Assembly (NCBI GenBank): GCA_036365145.1
Contig: JAEOAD010002566.1
Location: 5,177,501-5,241,500 of the forward strand
Source: Orientallactaga sibirica
Taxonomy: Eukaryota; Chordata; Mammalia; Rodentia; Dipodidae
Length of the DNA: 64,000 bases
Reading direction: 5' to 3'
In this document: positions 20,780 through 31,629 of the stretch, one piece after another
How the letters are laid out: the number at the start of each line of letters is the position of its first letter
How positions within the stretch are numbered: position 1 is the first letter of the stretch
The notes under the pieces: model-generated
What the model was told of the DNA's origin: nothing
Database searches by the model: none
The model's input: only the letters and a program-made list of their open reading frames with translations
Program-made: the position numbers and the translations under genes

Positions 20780-22500
20780 TGAAGGATGTGGACAGGTATT
20801 AACTTTGGAAAAGATGGAGGTAGGAAAAGAGGAAAGTATGAATCTGGAAAGAATTCACTAAGTGAGGTAACCCATGCCCAGAAAGCCAGAAGCACATATT
20901 CTCAGTCATATGTGGATCCTAGCTACAAACGTTTAGACTTTTATTTGAATTGAGGTAAAAATTGGTAGCAGAGACCAGAAAGTTAGAAAGGGACTATAAG
21001 GGGGAGGAGAGGGCAGGACTTAAGAAGGTGGTATTGTATATATGTAAATACATGAATAGATTACATGGCGTGGAATGGACTAAGTGAGCTCAGGGGGAGA
21101 GATTGAGTAAAAGAAGGGGGACAGGGTTAATCAAAATTTAAGAGGGGAGCCGGGCGTGGTGGCGCACGCCTTTAATCCCAGCACTCGGGAGGCAGAGGTA
21201 GGAGGATCACCGAGAGTTCGAGGCCACCCTGAGACTACATAGTTAATTCCAGGTCAGCCTGGACCAGAGTGAGACCCTACCTTGCAAAACCAAAAAAAAA
21301 AAAAAAAAATTTTTTAAGAGGGTATGATGTGTGTGAGACAAAACATGGAGAGACCTGGCCAGAATCTGGAAGAGGGTCAGTCCCCAGACAGTTAGCTAGT
21401 CTAGTGCCAGAGGGTGCTACATGAGCAACTGGGGGAAAATCGATCCAAACAACTCTCACTCTAAGTTACCAGTAGGTAACAACCTGACGTAATGCTCATA
21501 TAAGTGCAGTAGTGGCAAACAGCCATGGTGGGCAACCAACTGCTTTTGATTTGGCCGATAGATCCACTCAGTGGAATGGAACTCATTGCTGGAACTGGGA
21601 TATTAGTCAAAACCAGGTACAAAAAATGAGCTTAGTATCCAAGATCAACATACCACCAAATGTGGGCTAGAAGAGAGTCTACACATATAAAATTCCCTCC
21701 AAAACATCTATGGTCATCCCTTCTATCTAGTACTAAGTTCTCTCTCCGTTGGAGAATTTGCTTATCTTTTTTCAGATGGACAATGAACCTGAAGGGAGGA
21801 TCAGCCAATCACACCTCACCAGGGCCCCAGCTGAAACCATAGAACAACGCAGGGGAAGGGCAAGAATACAGCATTCATGGCGATCATGACACCAGAAAAA
21901 GGCTGAAGGAGATAAACACAGAGAACATCCAACTCCAACTAAGCCAGATATCCAGAGACACAGAGGTTCCCAAAACCTCATCACTGAAGCAGAACTAAAA
22001 TGACCCCAATGGAGTCAGGGAAATTCGCGGAAGAGGGGGCGGAAAGATTGTTAGAGTCACAAGTTGGGGCATTATGCACAGAGACTGGGGCCTATCCCCA
22101 GAACTCTTGACAACCCCACAATGCATGACCCCCATTCCCCATTGATGAGGGGCCCTTTGGAAGAGGGAGGACAGGGAAGAGGACAATGGAGCCAATACTA
22201 TGAATATAAAATCAGAATAATATAAATAAAATTTTTTAAAAAGTGAAAAAATGAGAAAAAAATTTAAAGGGTATGAATAAGCCATATGGAAACCTACATT
22301 TCTGGGTAATGGTGCACTCAGAAGGCCTAGATTGTTACTAAAAGCTTTCATTGCCAGGGATGGGACACCTTCTAGTGTGTTGTTGGCCAGGGAGTTCCCT
22401 GATGCCCCCAAAACATTACAGGCCATTGCTGAGGCTCTTGATTTCCCACCAGAGACAGATGGGAAGACTTTTTTGTTGGACTTTATGATGATCAACATTT
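20780..22500 (+). mobile_element. L1 3' end / 3' UTR, sense, with a B1 insertion
   Basis: AGTGAGGTAACCCATGCCCAG and TCATATGTGGATCCTAGCTAC are L1 ORF2-end/3' UTR landmarks. The sequence after them (gggaggagagg, CATGGTGGGCAACCAACTGC, CCCCACAATGCATGACCCCC) recurs in pieces at 3.7, 30.6-31.1, 40.1-40.3 and 50 kb, as expected for a species L1 3' UTR. A B1 splits it at 21,147-21,310. No open frame. Confidence 0.65.
21147..21310 (+). mobile_element. B1 SINE, sense
   Basis: GCCGGGCGTGGTGGCGCACG to CAAAACCAAAAAAAAAA; near consensus, hence young. Confidence 0.93.
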
Positions 22501-22618
22501 ATTATTGCTAAAACTGTTTCCTGTGGCTTTTGTGTGAAACAAAGCTTTCAATCTTCTCAATTCTGACCTGTATAATTGCTGTCTGATATATAATTCTTAT
22601 AGAACTTATTTTATTTTG

Positions 22619-22725
22619 TTTGGTTTTTGAGACATGTAGTGAAGATTGAAATGAAGCTCATAATTTTCCTGCCTCGGCCTCCTGAGTACTGGGTACAGAG
22701 GTAGATGCTCACACACCCAGTTAAT
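22619..22725 (-). mobile_element. Old B1-like fragment, antisense
   Basis: CTGCCTCGGCCTCCTGAGTACTGGG pattern is shared with B1, but diverged. Confidence 0.5.
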
Positions 22726-23191
22726 TATAGAAGATTTTGATAATAAACTAGAGATTTAGAACAAGGAAAACCTTTCTTGTTTTATTGTTTTCTGTGGGAC
22801 CATAATGATTTTATTGCTTTTATTTCTTATCTTATATTCTTATTCTAAGAGCTCCTGTTACAATATACAATGATACTGATAAGTATGGAAAAAATGAAAT
22901 AAAAGATCTATTGAGTAGCTTGAAAGAAGACTTATGGGTAAATGTCCTAAGATGCATCTGTAAAGACTAGGTTATAAGGATTTTGAGAAACATAGAAGTT
23001 TGTTGAGAATAACATACAAGATTGTACAGAAAATGGGCAAAGGTGTGTGACAGGAAGTTGGTTCCTTCTGTGAAACTTTCTGTCTCTTGTACTGATCACG
23101 GTCTTTTTCAGATGCACTCACCACCATACAGTCTTCTCTTTTACATTCTTTATAATGTCTTTAATTTTCTACTTTCTCTTTTCATTTGTTT
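22726..23191. other. Spacer of the inverted duplication; nothing recognised
   Basis: I looked here on the minus strand for Sult2a exon 5, which a complete second copy would place near 23.0 kb, and found no match. Confidence 0.5.
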
Positions 23192-23326
23192 TTGACCCAG
23201 TCTCATAAGCCCAATCTGGCTTCAAACTGACTGCATAGTGGAGGCTGACCTTGAACTTCTGATCCTTCTGTCTCTAACTCCTAAGTACCGGGATTGCAGG
23301 CATGTGACACGATGCTGAACTCTAAC
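23192..23326 (-). mobile_element. Old B1-like SINE, antisense
   Basis: CTCCTAAGTACCGGGATTGC and ATGTGACACGATGCTGAAC-type end; diverged. Confidence 0.55.
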
Positions 23327-23573
23327 ATTGTCTTTTAAAATATGATGTGCTCATGACAGTGGTTGCACATGTTCATAAAGCTTATTGTGGAATTTCAGTC
23401 CATATAAAATGTGTACTGATCAGATCAAGGTACTGACCTATGTGCCAAGCTGGACATTTGTCATTACACTGTATTTTGGATGCTTGAAATATTCACTACA
23501 AGCTCTTTTGGAATATCGGACTAATTCTTGTCAGCCACCTTCATCCTACTGTGCTACAAAGAATGGATGCTAG

Positions 23574-23765
23574 GGGCTGGAGAGAAGGCTTAGCAGTTAA
23601 GGCATTAGCCTGCAAAGCCAAAGGATCCCCGTTCGATTCCCCAGGACCCATGTAAGCCAGATGCACAAGGGGCCACATGCATCTGGAGTTCGTTTGCAGT
23701 GGCTGGGGGCCCTGGTGTGCACTCATTCTCCCTCCATCTCTCTCTCCCTCTCTCTCAAATATATA
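23574..23765 (+). mobile_element. DIP-like SINE, subtype a
   Basis: Sense. Together with the next SINE it is enclosed by AAAGAATGGATGCTA (23,558-23,572) and AAAGAATGGACGCTA (24,057-24,071). The two therefore entered as one insertion followed by a second in its tail. Confidence 0.88.
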
Positions 23766-23771
23766 TATATA

Positions 23772-24038
23772 TATATATAATTTTTTATTATTTTTTGGAG
23801 AGAGAGAGAGAGAGAGAGAGAGAGGAAGACAGAGACGGGCATGCCAGCAGTGTCTCAGCTGCTGTGAACGAAATCCAGATGTGTGCGCCCCCTGGTGGTC
23901 AAGTGTGGCATTGCACCCTTGCATCACTTTGCATCTGGCTAAACGTGGAACCTGGAGATTGGAGCCGCTGGAGATTGGAACCAGTGTTCTTAGGCTTAGG
24001 AGGCAGGCGCCTTAACCCTTAAGCCATCTCTCCAGCCC
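23772..24038 (-). mobile_element. DIP-like SINE, subtype b, with best-preserved CTCF-like core
   Basis: Antisense, inserted in the (AT)n tail of the SINE before it. Core TGCGCCCCCTGGTGGTC (23,884-23,900) is the reverse of GACCACCAGGGGGCGCA, a near-ideal CTCF core. Confidence 0.92.
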
Positions 24039-24073
24039 AAAATATATTTTTTTAAAAAAGAATGGACGCTATC

Positions 24074-24290
24074 CAGGCTGGAGAGATGGCTCGGCAGTTA
24101 AAGTGTTTTCTTCCCATACTGCAGGCTGGGTTCAAGTCCCCAATCCCCACATAAAGCCAGTCACACAAAGTTTCACATGGATCTGGAGTTCTTTGGCAGT
24201 GACAAGAGGCCTTGATGTACTCATTCTTTTTCTCTCTCTCTGTGTCTTCCCTTCTCTCTCTTCACATAAATAAACAAATAAAAAGAATTA
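24074..24290 (+). mobile_element. DIP-like SINE, shared by both arms
   Basis: Sense here, hence antisense relative to the second Sult2a copy, like its partner at 13,070-13,197. Confidence 0.75.
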
Positions 24291-24531
24291 AAACTATAGG
24301 TGCTGTCCTTCCAGCCACCTACCCCACAGTGCCCGCCTCACCAGTTGGAGCCTTTCTTGTCACTCCAGTCGTTGGCACCTCACACAGGTTCTTTTGATGG
24401 CATTGTCCCTCTGCTGTTGGACAAGTGGAAATGTTACACATTGGCAAAGGTATATAATGAAGCTGATTTTGCTCATTTCCTTATTGCTGATAGATTATGA
24501 GTAGCACTGTGCGCCCTCCCCATAGGCAATC

Positions 24532-24535
<4 letters not shown>

Positions 24536-24562
<27 letters not shown>

Positions 24563-24698
24563 CGAGGTAGGGTCTCACTCTGGCTCAGGCTGCCCTGGAA
24601 TTCACTCTGTAGTCTCAGGGTGGCCTCGAACTCACGGTGATCTTCCTACCTCTGCCTCCCAAGTGCTGGGATTAAAGGCGTGCGCCGCCACACCCAGC
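24536..24698 (-). mobile_element. B1 SINE, antisense, only in the right arm
   Basis: TTTTTCGAGGTAGGGTCTCAC to GCCGCCACACCCAGC, flanked by CCCATAG(G/A)CAATCTT on both sides (24,519 and 24,701), a target duplication. Absent from the left arm, so inserted after the duplication. Confidence 0.9.
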
Positions 24699-25194
24699 TT
24701 CCCATAGACAATCTTAAAGACATTGATGAACCATGGTGCATGGCCATGAGAGACTGAAATAAGACATAAACTGGGCAAGATGGCACAATGGCTAAAACTG
24801 GAGGACTTATAAGGTGGTGACAAGAGGACCAGAAGATCGTGGTGAGAGTCACGATTTAGTAAATTTAAAGCCATCCTGTGGCTACATGGTGCCTTATAGC
24901 AAAGGGTGTCCTCGAACTCCTGATCATCTGACAGGGGTGAGAGGGTGTGTCACAGAAGAAGAAGGAAAAGAGCAAGTTAGCATAGAAAGAAAAGAAAGGA
25001 GAAACTAAGAAAAAGAGAGGAAGAGCAGAAGGGTGTAGAAAAGCATAAAGGTATCTCACTGTACACAAGGCTAAACGCTGACATCAAGGGTGCAATGGAG
25101 ACCCTTGGGGGAGGTACCACGTTAAGTGGAGAGAGGCTGATGGCAAGACAGTACATGGCAACTGTAACGTGATGGCTAGGGGCCCTGGAAGATG

Positions 25195-25500
25195 TCCCAA
25201 TGGGAAGGAAAGCGTGCTTGACGTGCAAGCATGAAGATGAGAGCAAACACCAGCGCTCATGTAAAAGCCAGGCATGGTCATGCACACCTGTGAACCCAGG
25301 CTGAGGTGATGAGACAGGAGTTTCACTGGGTTCACGGATGAGCCCGTCTACCTGAAAGATGGTGTGAAAGAGTGCCAGGTTCACTGCGAGCTTCTGTCTC
25401 AAGGAATCCAGGCAGAAGTGTGTGAGAGAGAACAACCAAGGTCCTCCTCTGGTCTCACACCTACTATGCATCCTACACACACATGCCAAATAAATAAATA
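25195..25500 (+). mobile_element. B4-like SINE remnant, right-arm copy
   Basis: Sense: GTAAAAGCCAGGCATGGTCA, CTTCTGTCTCAAGGAATCC, CCAAATAAATAAATAAC. Partner of 12,125-12,440. Confidence 0.5.
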
Positions 25501-25520
25501 ACTCAGAAGACACGTGGTAT

Positions 25521-25615
25521 CTTTTTCAGCTCTTCGTAACTGAGTAGCAGGAAGTTGTCCCTCTCTCTCATGGACATCCAGCCTCGGACGTGCTCAAACC
25601 ACGATCCAAATGGCA
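25521..25615 (-). pseudogene. Sult2a (pseudogene): Second Sult2a copy, exon 4 only, donor site lost
   Basis: 95 nt, the full family length, after an intact acceptor (CCCTGAACAG). It encodes the same residues as 12,005-12,098, and the bases are identical except for one A that is missing in the first copy. The exon is followed by ATACCACG where the first copy has GTACCACG, so the 5' splice site is AT. Alone in the window and with that donor, it is best read as a gene fragment; other exons could exist outside the copied block only if the duplication were larger than I can see. Confidence 0.85.
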
Positions 25616-25699
25616 CTGTTCAGGGAGAGGCAGAAAGTGTGTTGATGCAGTCTATGAAAGCAGAGGTCTGGTCAGTAATCATGTTCCTCCAACCCCACC

Positions 25700-26050
25700 T
25701 GTGGTAGTTTGCATTTATATCCCCTTATAACTTGGGTTTGCAGCTGCCTGGTTGGAAGAGGTGTCACTGTGGGCAGACTGTGGGGTCCAGCGGCAAGGTG
25801 TGACTGGGGGTGGATCTGGATTCCAGCCTAAGGTATTCAGAGTGGCTGAGCTCTGCCTGGGTTTCCACAGTGTGTTTGCTTGTGATTCTGGTGGTTTTTC
25901 TCTCTGCATGGATTCAGTATAAAGGACCAGCTTCTTCCACCATTATGGAACTTCCCCTTGATCCGTAAGACTGAAATAAATGTCATTCCTCCCATAAACT
26001 GTGTCTTGTTTTGAGGTTCACCCCATCACTGTGAGGCTGGCTGGAACACC
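25700..26050 (+). mobile_element. ERVL/MaLR-like LTR, right-arm copy
   Basis: Sense: TGTGGTAGTTTGCATTTATA ... CTGAAATAAATGTCATTCC (AATAAA) ... GCTGGCTGGAACACCAGCAA. Same family as 9,375-9,735 and same insertion as 11,540-11,915. Confidence 0.7.
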
Positions 26051-26162
26051 AGCAATTTTAGTTAAAAATTGTTGTCAAATGAAACTAACATATATTTATA
26101 GCATCCCACCCAATGACTTGAGATACCTATACATAGAAATAACACGGTGATAAACAAGAAGT

Positions 26163-26414
26163 ATTTTATTTTTATTTTGGAGAGAGACAGAGATGGGGTG
26201 GGGAGACAGAGATGGGCGCACCAGCAGTGTCTCAGCTGCTGTGAACGAAATCCAGATGTGTGCGCCCCCTTGTGGTCAAGTGCGGCATTGCGCCCTTGCG
26301 TCACTGCATCTGGCTAAACGTGGGACCTGGACATTGGAACCGCTGGAGATTGGAACCAGCGTTCTTGGGCTTAGGAGGCAGGCACCTTAACCCCTAAGCC
26401 ATCTCTCCAGCCCA
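26163..26414 (-). mobile_element. DIP-like SINE, subtype b, only in the right arm
   Basis: Antisense on the plus strand, with core TGCGCCCCCTTGTGGTC at 26,261-26,277. Flanked by AACAAGAAGTATTTTA at 26,153-26,168 and 26,415-26,430. Confidence 0.93.
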
Positions 26415-26529
26415 ACAAGAAGTATTTTAACATATTTATCCCCTCATAGACTTCTTACCTCACGGTGTAACATCCTCATGGGAGATAACAATGGCAGGAA
26501 TATTGCTGGAGGAAACCCGAGAGAGCAGG

Positions 26530-26664
26530 TTTCCCCTGCTGCAAACAAACTCCAGATACATGCACTTCTTACTGCATCTGCCTTTATGTGGGTACTGAGG
26601 AATCAAACTTGGGATGGTAGGCTTCGAAGGTAAGCACCTTAACTGCTGAGCCATCTCTCCAGCT
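26530..26664 (-). mobile_element. DIP-like SINE fragment, antisense
   Basis: Starts within the body (CTGCTGCAAACAAACTCCAG) and ends CCATCTCTCCAGCTC. Confidence 0.8.
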
Positions 26665-26683
26665 CTCTCTCTCTCTCTCTCTC

Positions 26684-26832
26684 TTTTTGGTTTTTCGAGG
26701 TAGAGTCTCACTGTAGCCCAGGCTGACCTAGAATTCACTCTATTCTCAGGGTGGCCTCGAACTCATGGCGATTCTCCTACCTCTGCCTCCCGAGTGCTGG
26801 GATTAAAGGCGTGGGCCACCACGCCCGGCTTT
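26684..26832 (-). mobile_element. B1 SINE, antisense
   Basis: TTTTTCGAGGTAGAGTCTCAC to CACCACGCCCGGC. Confidence 0.92.
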
Positions 26833-26989
26833 CTCTTTTTTTTTTTGACGCGATTTTAGTATAAGGTTCAGTTTTCCTTAAACTTATGGCAAACCTCCTA
26901 CTTCTGCTTCCTGAACCACAAGATCACAGGCGTGAGCTCCTATGCCTGGATTTTGTTGTGCGGATCATGTGGCCGCCAAAAAAGCTTAT

Positions 26990-27245
26990 GGATTGAAGGT
27001 TTCTTCATCAATGCCACAGTGTTCAGAGGTTGGCATCTTGGTAGTGATTGGACCGTGAGTTCTCTGACCTCTGGGAATGGGTCAATGTGTTGATGGAGTC
27101 GTAATAAAATGGGCCACTGAGACTTGGTGGAACTTGGAACTGTGTTCTGGTCAGAGGCAGTAGGCCAACGAGAGTGTGCTCAACATTAGTATATTTTTCT
27201 CCTTGATCCCTTCCTCCTTTCTTATCTGACTCAACCACTGATAAT
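26990..27245 (+). other. Possible LTR-like repeat
   Basis: The phrase GTGATTGGACCGTGAGTTC and ACCTCTGGGAATGGGTCAA resemble rodent LTRs of MaLR type. No termini can be placed. Confidence 0.25.
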
Positions 27246-28276
27246 TTCGTGTAGCTGAAGAGAGACGCTAATTATATTATATCTGAAATAGGGTGACATT
27301 TACCCAAAGAGCCGGAAGCAGGAAGACAGAATGCTGTTACCTCAAGGTGAAGGAGGAAGCGGGGCGTGAGGGCATGGCGAAAGTTCCTCACTCAAGAAGA
27401 CTAGGTAGGAGGCTAGGGGTTGAGCTCCTCTTCAGCTACATAGTGGGTCTCAAGTCAGGCTAGGCTTCATTGGGCTATATCTCCAAAAACAGAAAAAAAA
27501 GAACGACTAACTAATCATTCTCTCTCTCTCTCTCTTTTTTTTTTTTTCATTTTTGAACACTGCTATTTGATTCTCCAGAGTGAAGACATCAGTCACACTG
27601 TTAATGTCCAGCAATGATCATGAGCCTCAAACACGTCTCAGCCACGATCCAGACATGATGCACAGACCCTGCCTTGAGTCATTTGCTGGTCATATGAACT
27701 GAGTGGGAAGTTATGAACCTCAGCACACGAAATTCTGTGGAGACTAAGACCCTGGGTGGAAGTATTAACTTTATTGGAAACGTTCCACAAGTTGGATGAC
27801 CTTCACACACAGGCTTTTGACTAACCCTGTTCTTGGTGTTGGATCCATTTATCAAAAGATGTAACGTGAGTTCCCACCCTGTTGTCATCGAGCCCACGCT
27901 CTGTACTAGACTTTTCTAGTTCCTTGTATGGTGCTACTGGTAGCTCTGTTTGAACACCAGAGTAATGATTTGCTGACTAGAGTTATCTAAAGATGACGTG
28001 GGAGTCCTGCTCTGTGTTGCTCCCAGTGACAATCAAGTTCATAATCTGTAATGGAAAGTTGTCATCTCTGGGTGACTCCCAAAATCTTTCTCCGAATCCC
28101 AAATTCTAGGCAAGGCAGGGCTACACAGAAAGACTCTATGTCATAAAACAAGGACTGTGCAGGGCCAGGAGTACAGGACTGTGATCACAGCTCCTCAAGT
28201 GGCTAAGACAAGAAGATGCAAGTTCATGGCATGCCTAGAATTCTTACAGAGATGTGTGTCAAAAGAAACAGAAGAG
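27246..28276. other. Intergenic, nothing firmly recognised
   Basis: Contains (CT)n at about 27,521-27,535 and a weak B1-like segment near 27,355-27,500 (GGGGCGTGAGGGCATGGCGA). No coding signal. Confidence 0.35.
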
Positions 28277-28535
28277 GGCTGGAGAGATGGCTTAGCGGTT
28301 AAGGCGCCTGCCTCCTAAACCTAAGAACGCTGGTTCCACTCTCCAGGTCCCACGTTTAGCCAGATGCAAAGTGATGCAAGGGCGCAATGCCGCACTTGAC
28401 CACAAGGGGGCGCACGCATCTGGATTTTGTTCACAGCAGCTGAGAGACTGCTGGCGCCCATCTCTCTCTCCCTCTCTGTCTGTCTCTTTCTGTGTCTCTC
28501 TCCAAAAAATAAATTAAAAAAATTAAAAAAATGCA
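28277..28535 (+). mobile_element. DIP-like SINE, subtype b
   Basis: Sense, full length. CTCF-like core GACCACAAGGGGGCGCA at 28,398-28,414. Confidence 0.93.
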
Positions 28536-28540
28536 CATCA

Positions 28541-28676
28541 GCTGGGCGTGGTGGCACACGCCTTTAATCTCAGCACTTGGGAGGCAGAGGTGGGAGGATC
28601 GCCAGAGTTCAAGGCCACCCTGAGACTACATAGGGTGCAATGCCACACTTGCTCACAAGGGGGCGCACGCATCTGT
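28541..28676 (+). mobile_element. B1 / DIP-b chimera
   Basis: B1 is normal from GCTGGGCGTGGTGGCACACG to GAGACTACATAGG (28,632), then switches in mid-body to GTGCAATGCCACACTTGCTC and ACAAGGGGGCGCACGCATCT, the middle of a subtype b DIP SINE. It carries a CTCF-like core at 28,652-28,668. Confidence 0.75.
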
Positions 28677-28679
28677 ACA

Positions 28680-29131
28680 TATCATACGTTGGTACCATCA
28701 ATTCCCACAACCCTGCCCCCACTCAACTAAGTCCCCTCCTTAGTAGGATTGCTGGTATTCACCATGGAGTTGTAGGTTAAGAGTCGTGAGAGCAACAGTC
28801 AGACATTGTGTGGGGGCAATGTCTTTGGGTATTCCTTCCTATCCTTTGGTGCTTACATTCTTTCTGTCCCCTCTTCCACAAACTTCCCCGAGCCTTGGTG
28901 GGTGTGCTTTAAGTCCACTTGAGCGTTGCGTTCTCAGCAGATGGTGGATTTCTGCTTTGGTGCAGTTTGAGTGTCCTCAGTGTCTGTCCCCATCACGCTG
29001 GTCCAGGTTTCCAGGCTTGCGTTACAAGAAGCACGCTTTCTCCTGTCCCCATTTCCTCTGTGACTTCACCTGGGCCCTTGCTGATGTGCTACGGGTGCTT
29101 CATCTCCTGCCTGGGAGTCAGCTATCTATTT
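28680..29131 (-). mobile_element. L1 3' UTR-like sequence, antisense
   Basis: CAGCAGATGGTGGATTTCTG-type and CTTCATCTCCTGCCTGGGAG sequence resembles the antisense 3' UTR material at 50.0-50.6 kb. No family-like frame. Confidence 0.35.
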
Positions 29132-29132
29132 T

Positions 29133-29341
29133 TTTAATTTCTTTTTATTTATTTATTTGAGAGAGGGAAAGAGGCAGAGAGAGAGAGAGAGAGAGAGCTC
29201 CAGGGCTTCCAGCCATTGCAAATGAATTCCAGATGCATGCATCCCTTGTGCATCTGGCTTACGTGGGTCCTGGAGAATCAAACCGGGATCCTTTGGCTTT
29301 GCAGGCAAGTGCGGTAACAGCTAAGCCGTCTCTCCAGCCCC
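29133..29341 (-). mobile_element. DIP-like SINE, subtype a
   Basis: Antisense, flanked by TCAGCTATCTATT at 29,117-29,129 and 29,342-29,354. Confidence 0.93.
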
Positions 29342-29479
29342 TCAGCTATCTATTCTTATCTTATTAGTGGATTATTGTTGTCCTCAGGTCTCCCTACTTT
29401 CTGGAAAAGAGAAACAGATTCTCCAATGGAAAGGGAGATCAGGATCGGTTAAAGGGGATAATCATTATTAATTTAGTGA

Positions 29480-31137
29480 CATTTTGATGGGCTCACCCCA
29501 GTTTAGATGATGTCTAGTTGGAGCTTCTAATTGCAGTCCATTATCTTGGCCTCCAAAGGGTTTCATTTATTTCCTTGATGATAGCCATTCTTGCTGGATT
29601 GAGATGGACTCTCAAACTACTTTTAATTTGCATTTCCTTGGTGACAATAAAAGTTGGTAATAATGTGGAGAAAGAGGATCCCTTATTCACTGTTGTGGGG
29701 CAAAAACTATAGAAATCAGTGTAAAAGTTTCTCAAAAAGCCAAAATTGATCTACCATATGTCCCAGCTCCTAAACATATACCCAAAAGACTCAATAGCCT
29801 ACCACAGACATACATGTGCATCCATGTTCATTGCTACTCTATTCACATCGCTAGGAAATGGAGCAAGCCTAGATGTGCAGCAGTTGATCAATGAATAATG
29901 AAATTGTGGTACATATACACAATGAAATTTTATTCAGATGAAGGGAAAAATGAAATTATAAAATTTGCAGGGAAATGGATGGGACTAGAAACTACTACAC
30001 TGAGGCAACCTAAATTCAGAAAGCAAAATGTCCCGTTTTTTTCTTTCATATGCACATCTCCATTTTAATTTTTTAGCTTTGGGTGCCTAAAGTGAAGTGA
30101 GGATTTGGAGGGACCAAGAAGCTAGAAAGAGGTCATGATGGAGAGAGACCCTTGAGTTAAGGGAAACAGTAGAATACATGTGACATCAAAGTAGAAGGAG
30201 GGAATACCTGGGGGTGGAAATATTTAAGCACAGATGGGGACAGAGGGATGTGGGAGAGCAAGGAATGGAGGATTGTGTTAGCCAAATGAAGGATGTCTGA
30301 AAAAGTGATATGGAACCTACTACTTCATAATATAATTTCAATACAATATTTAAAAGAGTTAGAATTAAAGTACCCTACATAGATGGATCAGGCTGCTCCC
30401 AGAAGCCATAGGTTATTAAACAAATTCCCAAAGCCAGGGTTGGGCTACCTCTGTAGGAGTTATTGGTCAAGGAGAATCAAGAGGCCCTCAAAACCATATA
30501 GGCTATTGACATTGTTCTTGGTTGCCCACTACAACTTGATTGCAGATGCCTCCTTCTGAAGACACAACCCACTTTGATTTCATGACATAGAAATCAAGAC
30601 AGAATTGAAAGAGAAGCTTCTTCGCTACTGACTAGCTTTCAGAGTGCCTGCAGGTGTTATGCAGGCTTTAGGGGAAGGGGTTCATCATGAATCTTACTCT
30701 GTGAGCTCCACAACCAACCTACCAGGAAATATGTGCCCACTGGCACAACAGTGGCATGGTTGTCATGGGAGTAACCAACTGCTTTCTGATTGAATTTGAG
30801 GCCCATCCCACAGGAGTGCTCCTGTAGATCTGATCAAAAGTCCTTAGATTTGGAATGACTATTGAGTTCTCAGCCCTAAATCACCACCTCCAAGATTCAG
30901 GGAACATTGTGGAAGAGTGGAAAGTATGCAAGGGCTGGAGGACGGGAAGAAATTCTGTGGAATAGTTTTCTGGACATGACATTGCTATAACACTTGTGAA
31001 CTCACAGCAACTGTGGTTGCCTGCACATGATGGAACTCATTAACATTCCATCATGGATGGGAGAGGGGTTCATGGAGACTTACCCCTCCCCAAGGAGCCA
31101 GTAGCCATTGATGGTTGCTGGGGATAGGCAAGGTCAT
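29480..31137 (+). mobile_element. L1 3' end, sense
   Basis: Clear order of L1 ORF2-end landmarks: ATAATGTGGAGAAAGAGGAT, AAAACTATAGAAATCAGTGT, ACATATACCCAAAAGACTCA, GTGGTACATATACACAATGA, ATGGATGGGACTAGAAACTA. Then a 3' UTR with the same blocks as 21.3-22.5 kb. No open frame of useful length. Confidence 0.7.
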
Positions 31138-31140
31138 ATT

Positions 31141-31386
31141 CTTTTTTTTTTTTTTCTTGGAGAGAGACAGAGAGAGAGGGAGAGGAAAACAGATAGAGAT
31201 GGGTGAGCCAGCAGCCTCTCAGCTGCTAGGTACGAACTCCAGATGCGTGCGCCCCCTTGTGGCCAAGTGCGGCGTTGCGCCCTTGCGTCACTTTGCATCT
31301 AGCTAAACGTGGGACCTGGAGATTGGGACCGCCGGAGATTGGAACCAGCGTTCTCACGCCTTAACCGCTAAGCCATCTCTCCAGCC
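31141..31386 (-). mobile_element. DIP-like SINE, subtype b
   Basis: Antisense. Core TGCGCCCCCTTGTGGCC at 31,248-31,264. Flanked by AGGTCATATTCTT (31,130) and TGGTCATATTCTTC (31,388). Confidence 0.92.
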
Positions 31387-31629
31387 ATGGTCATATTCTT
31401 CAGTGGTATAGCACTGATGAGACGCCCAGCCTCTAGGAGAGAACACCCGCCCATGCTCATGAGGGAACCCCTTGTTACACTCAGTGGGACACAAAAAGGA
31501 CACAAAGTGGGAGGAAGATTATTTGGGGAAAAGATGGGATTTACTGGAACTGGAGTAGAGATAGAGGAGGGTAATAAGGGTGTGTATATACATATGTGAA
31601 GTCGTTAGAAAGCAAAGTTAATATATATG

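Larger units (their letters stand above)
23488..26530 (-). repeat. Right arm of the inverted duplication
   Basis: Reverse-complement partner of 11,005-13,280, but longer because two extra SINEs (23,574-24,038) and a different subtype b SINE (26,163-26,414) were added later. It carries exon 4 of a second Sult2a copy; no exon 3, 5 or 6 was found beside it in the window. Confidence 0.9.

Noticed and set aside
22500..23100. Search for Sult2a exons 5 and 6 of the second copy
   Set aside because: No match to the exon words (e.g. KICQFLGK or GDWKNHF codons) on the minus strand; the duplication seems to end near 23,488.
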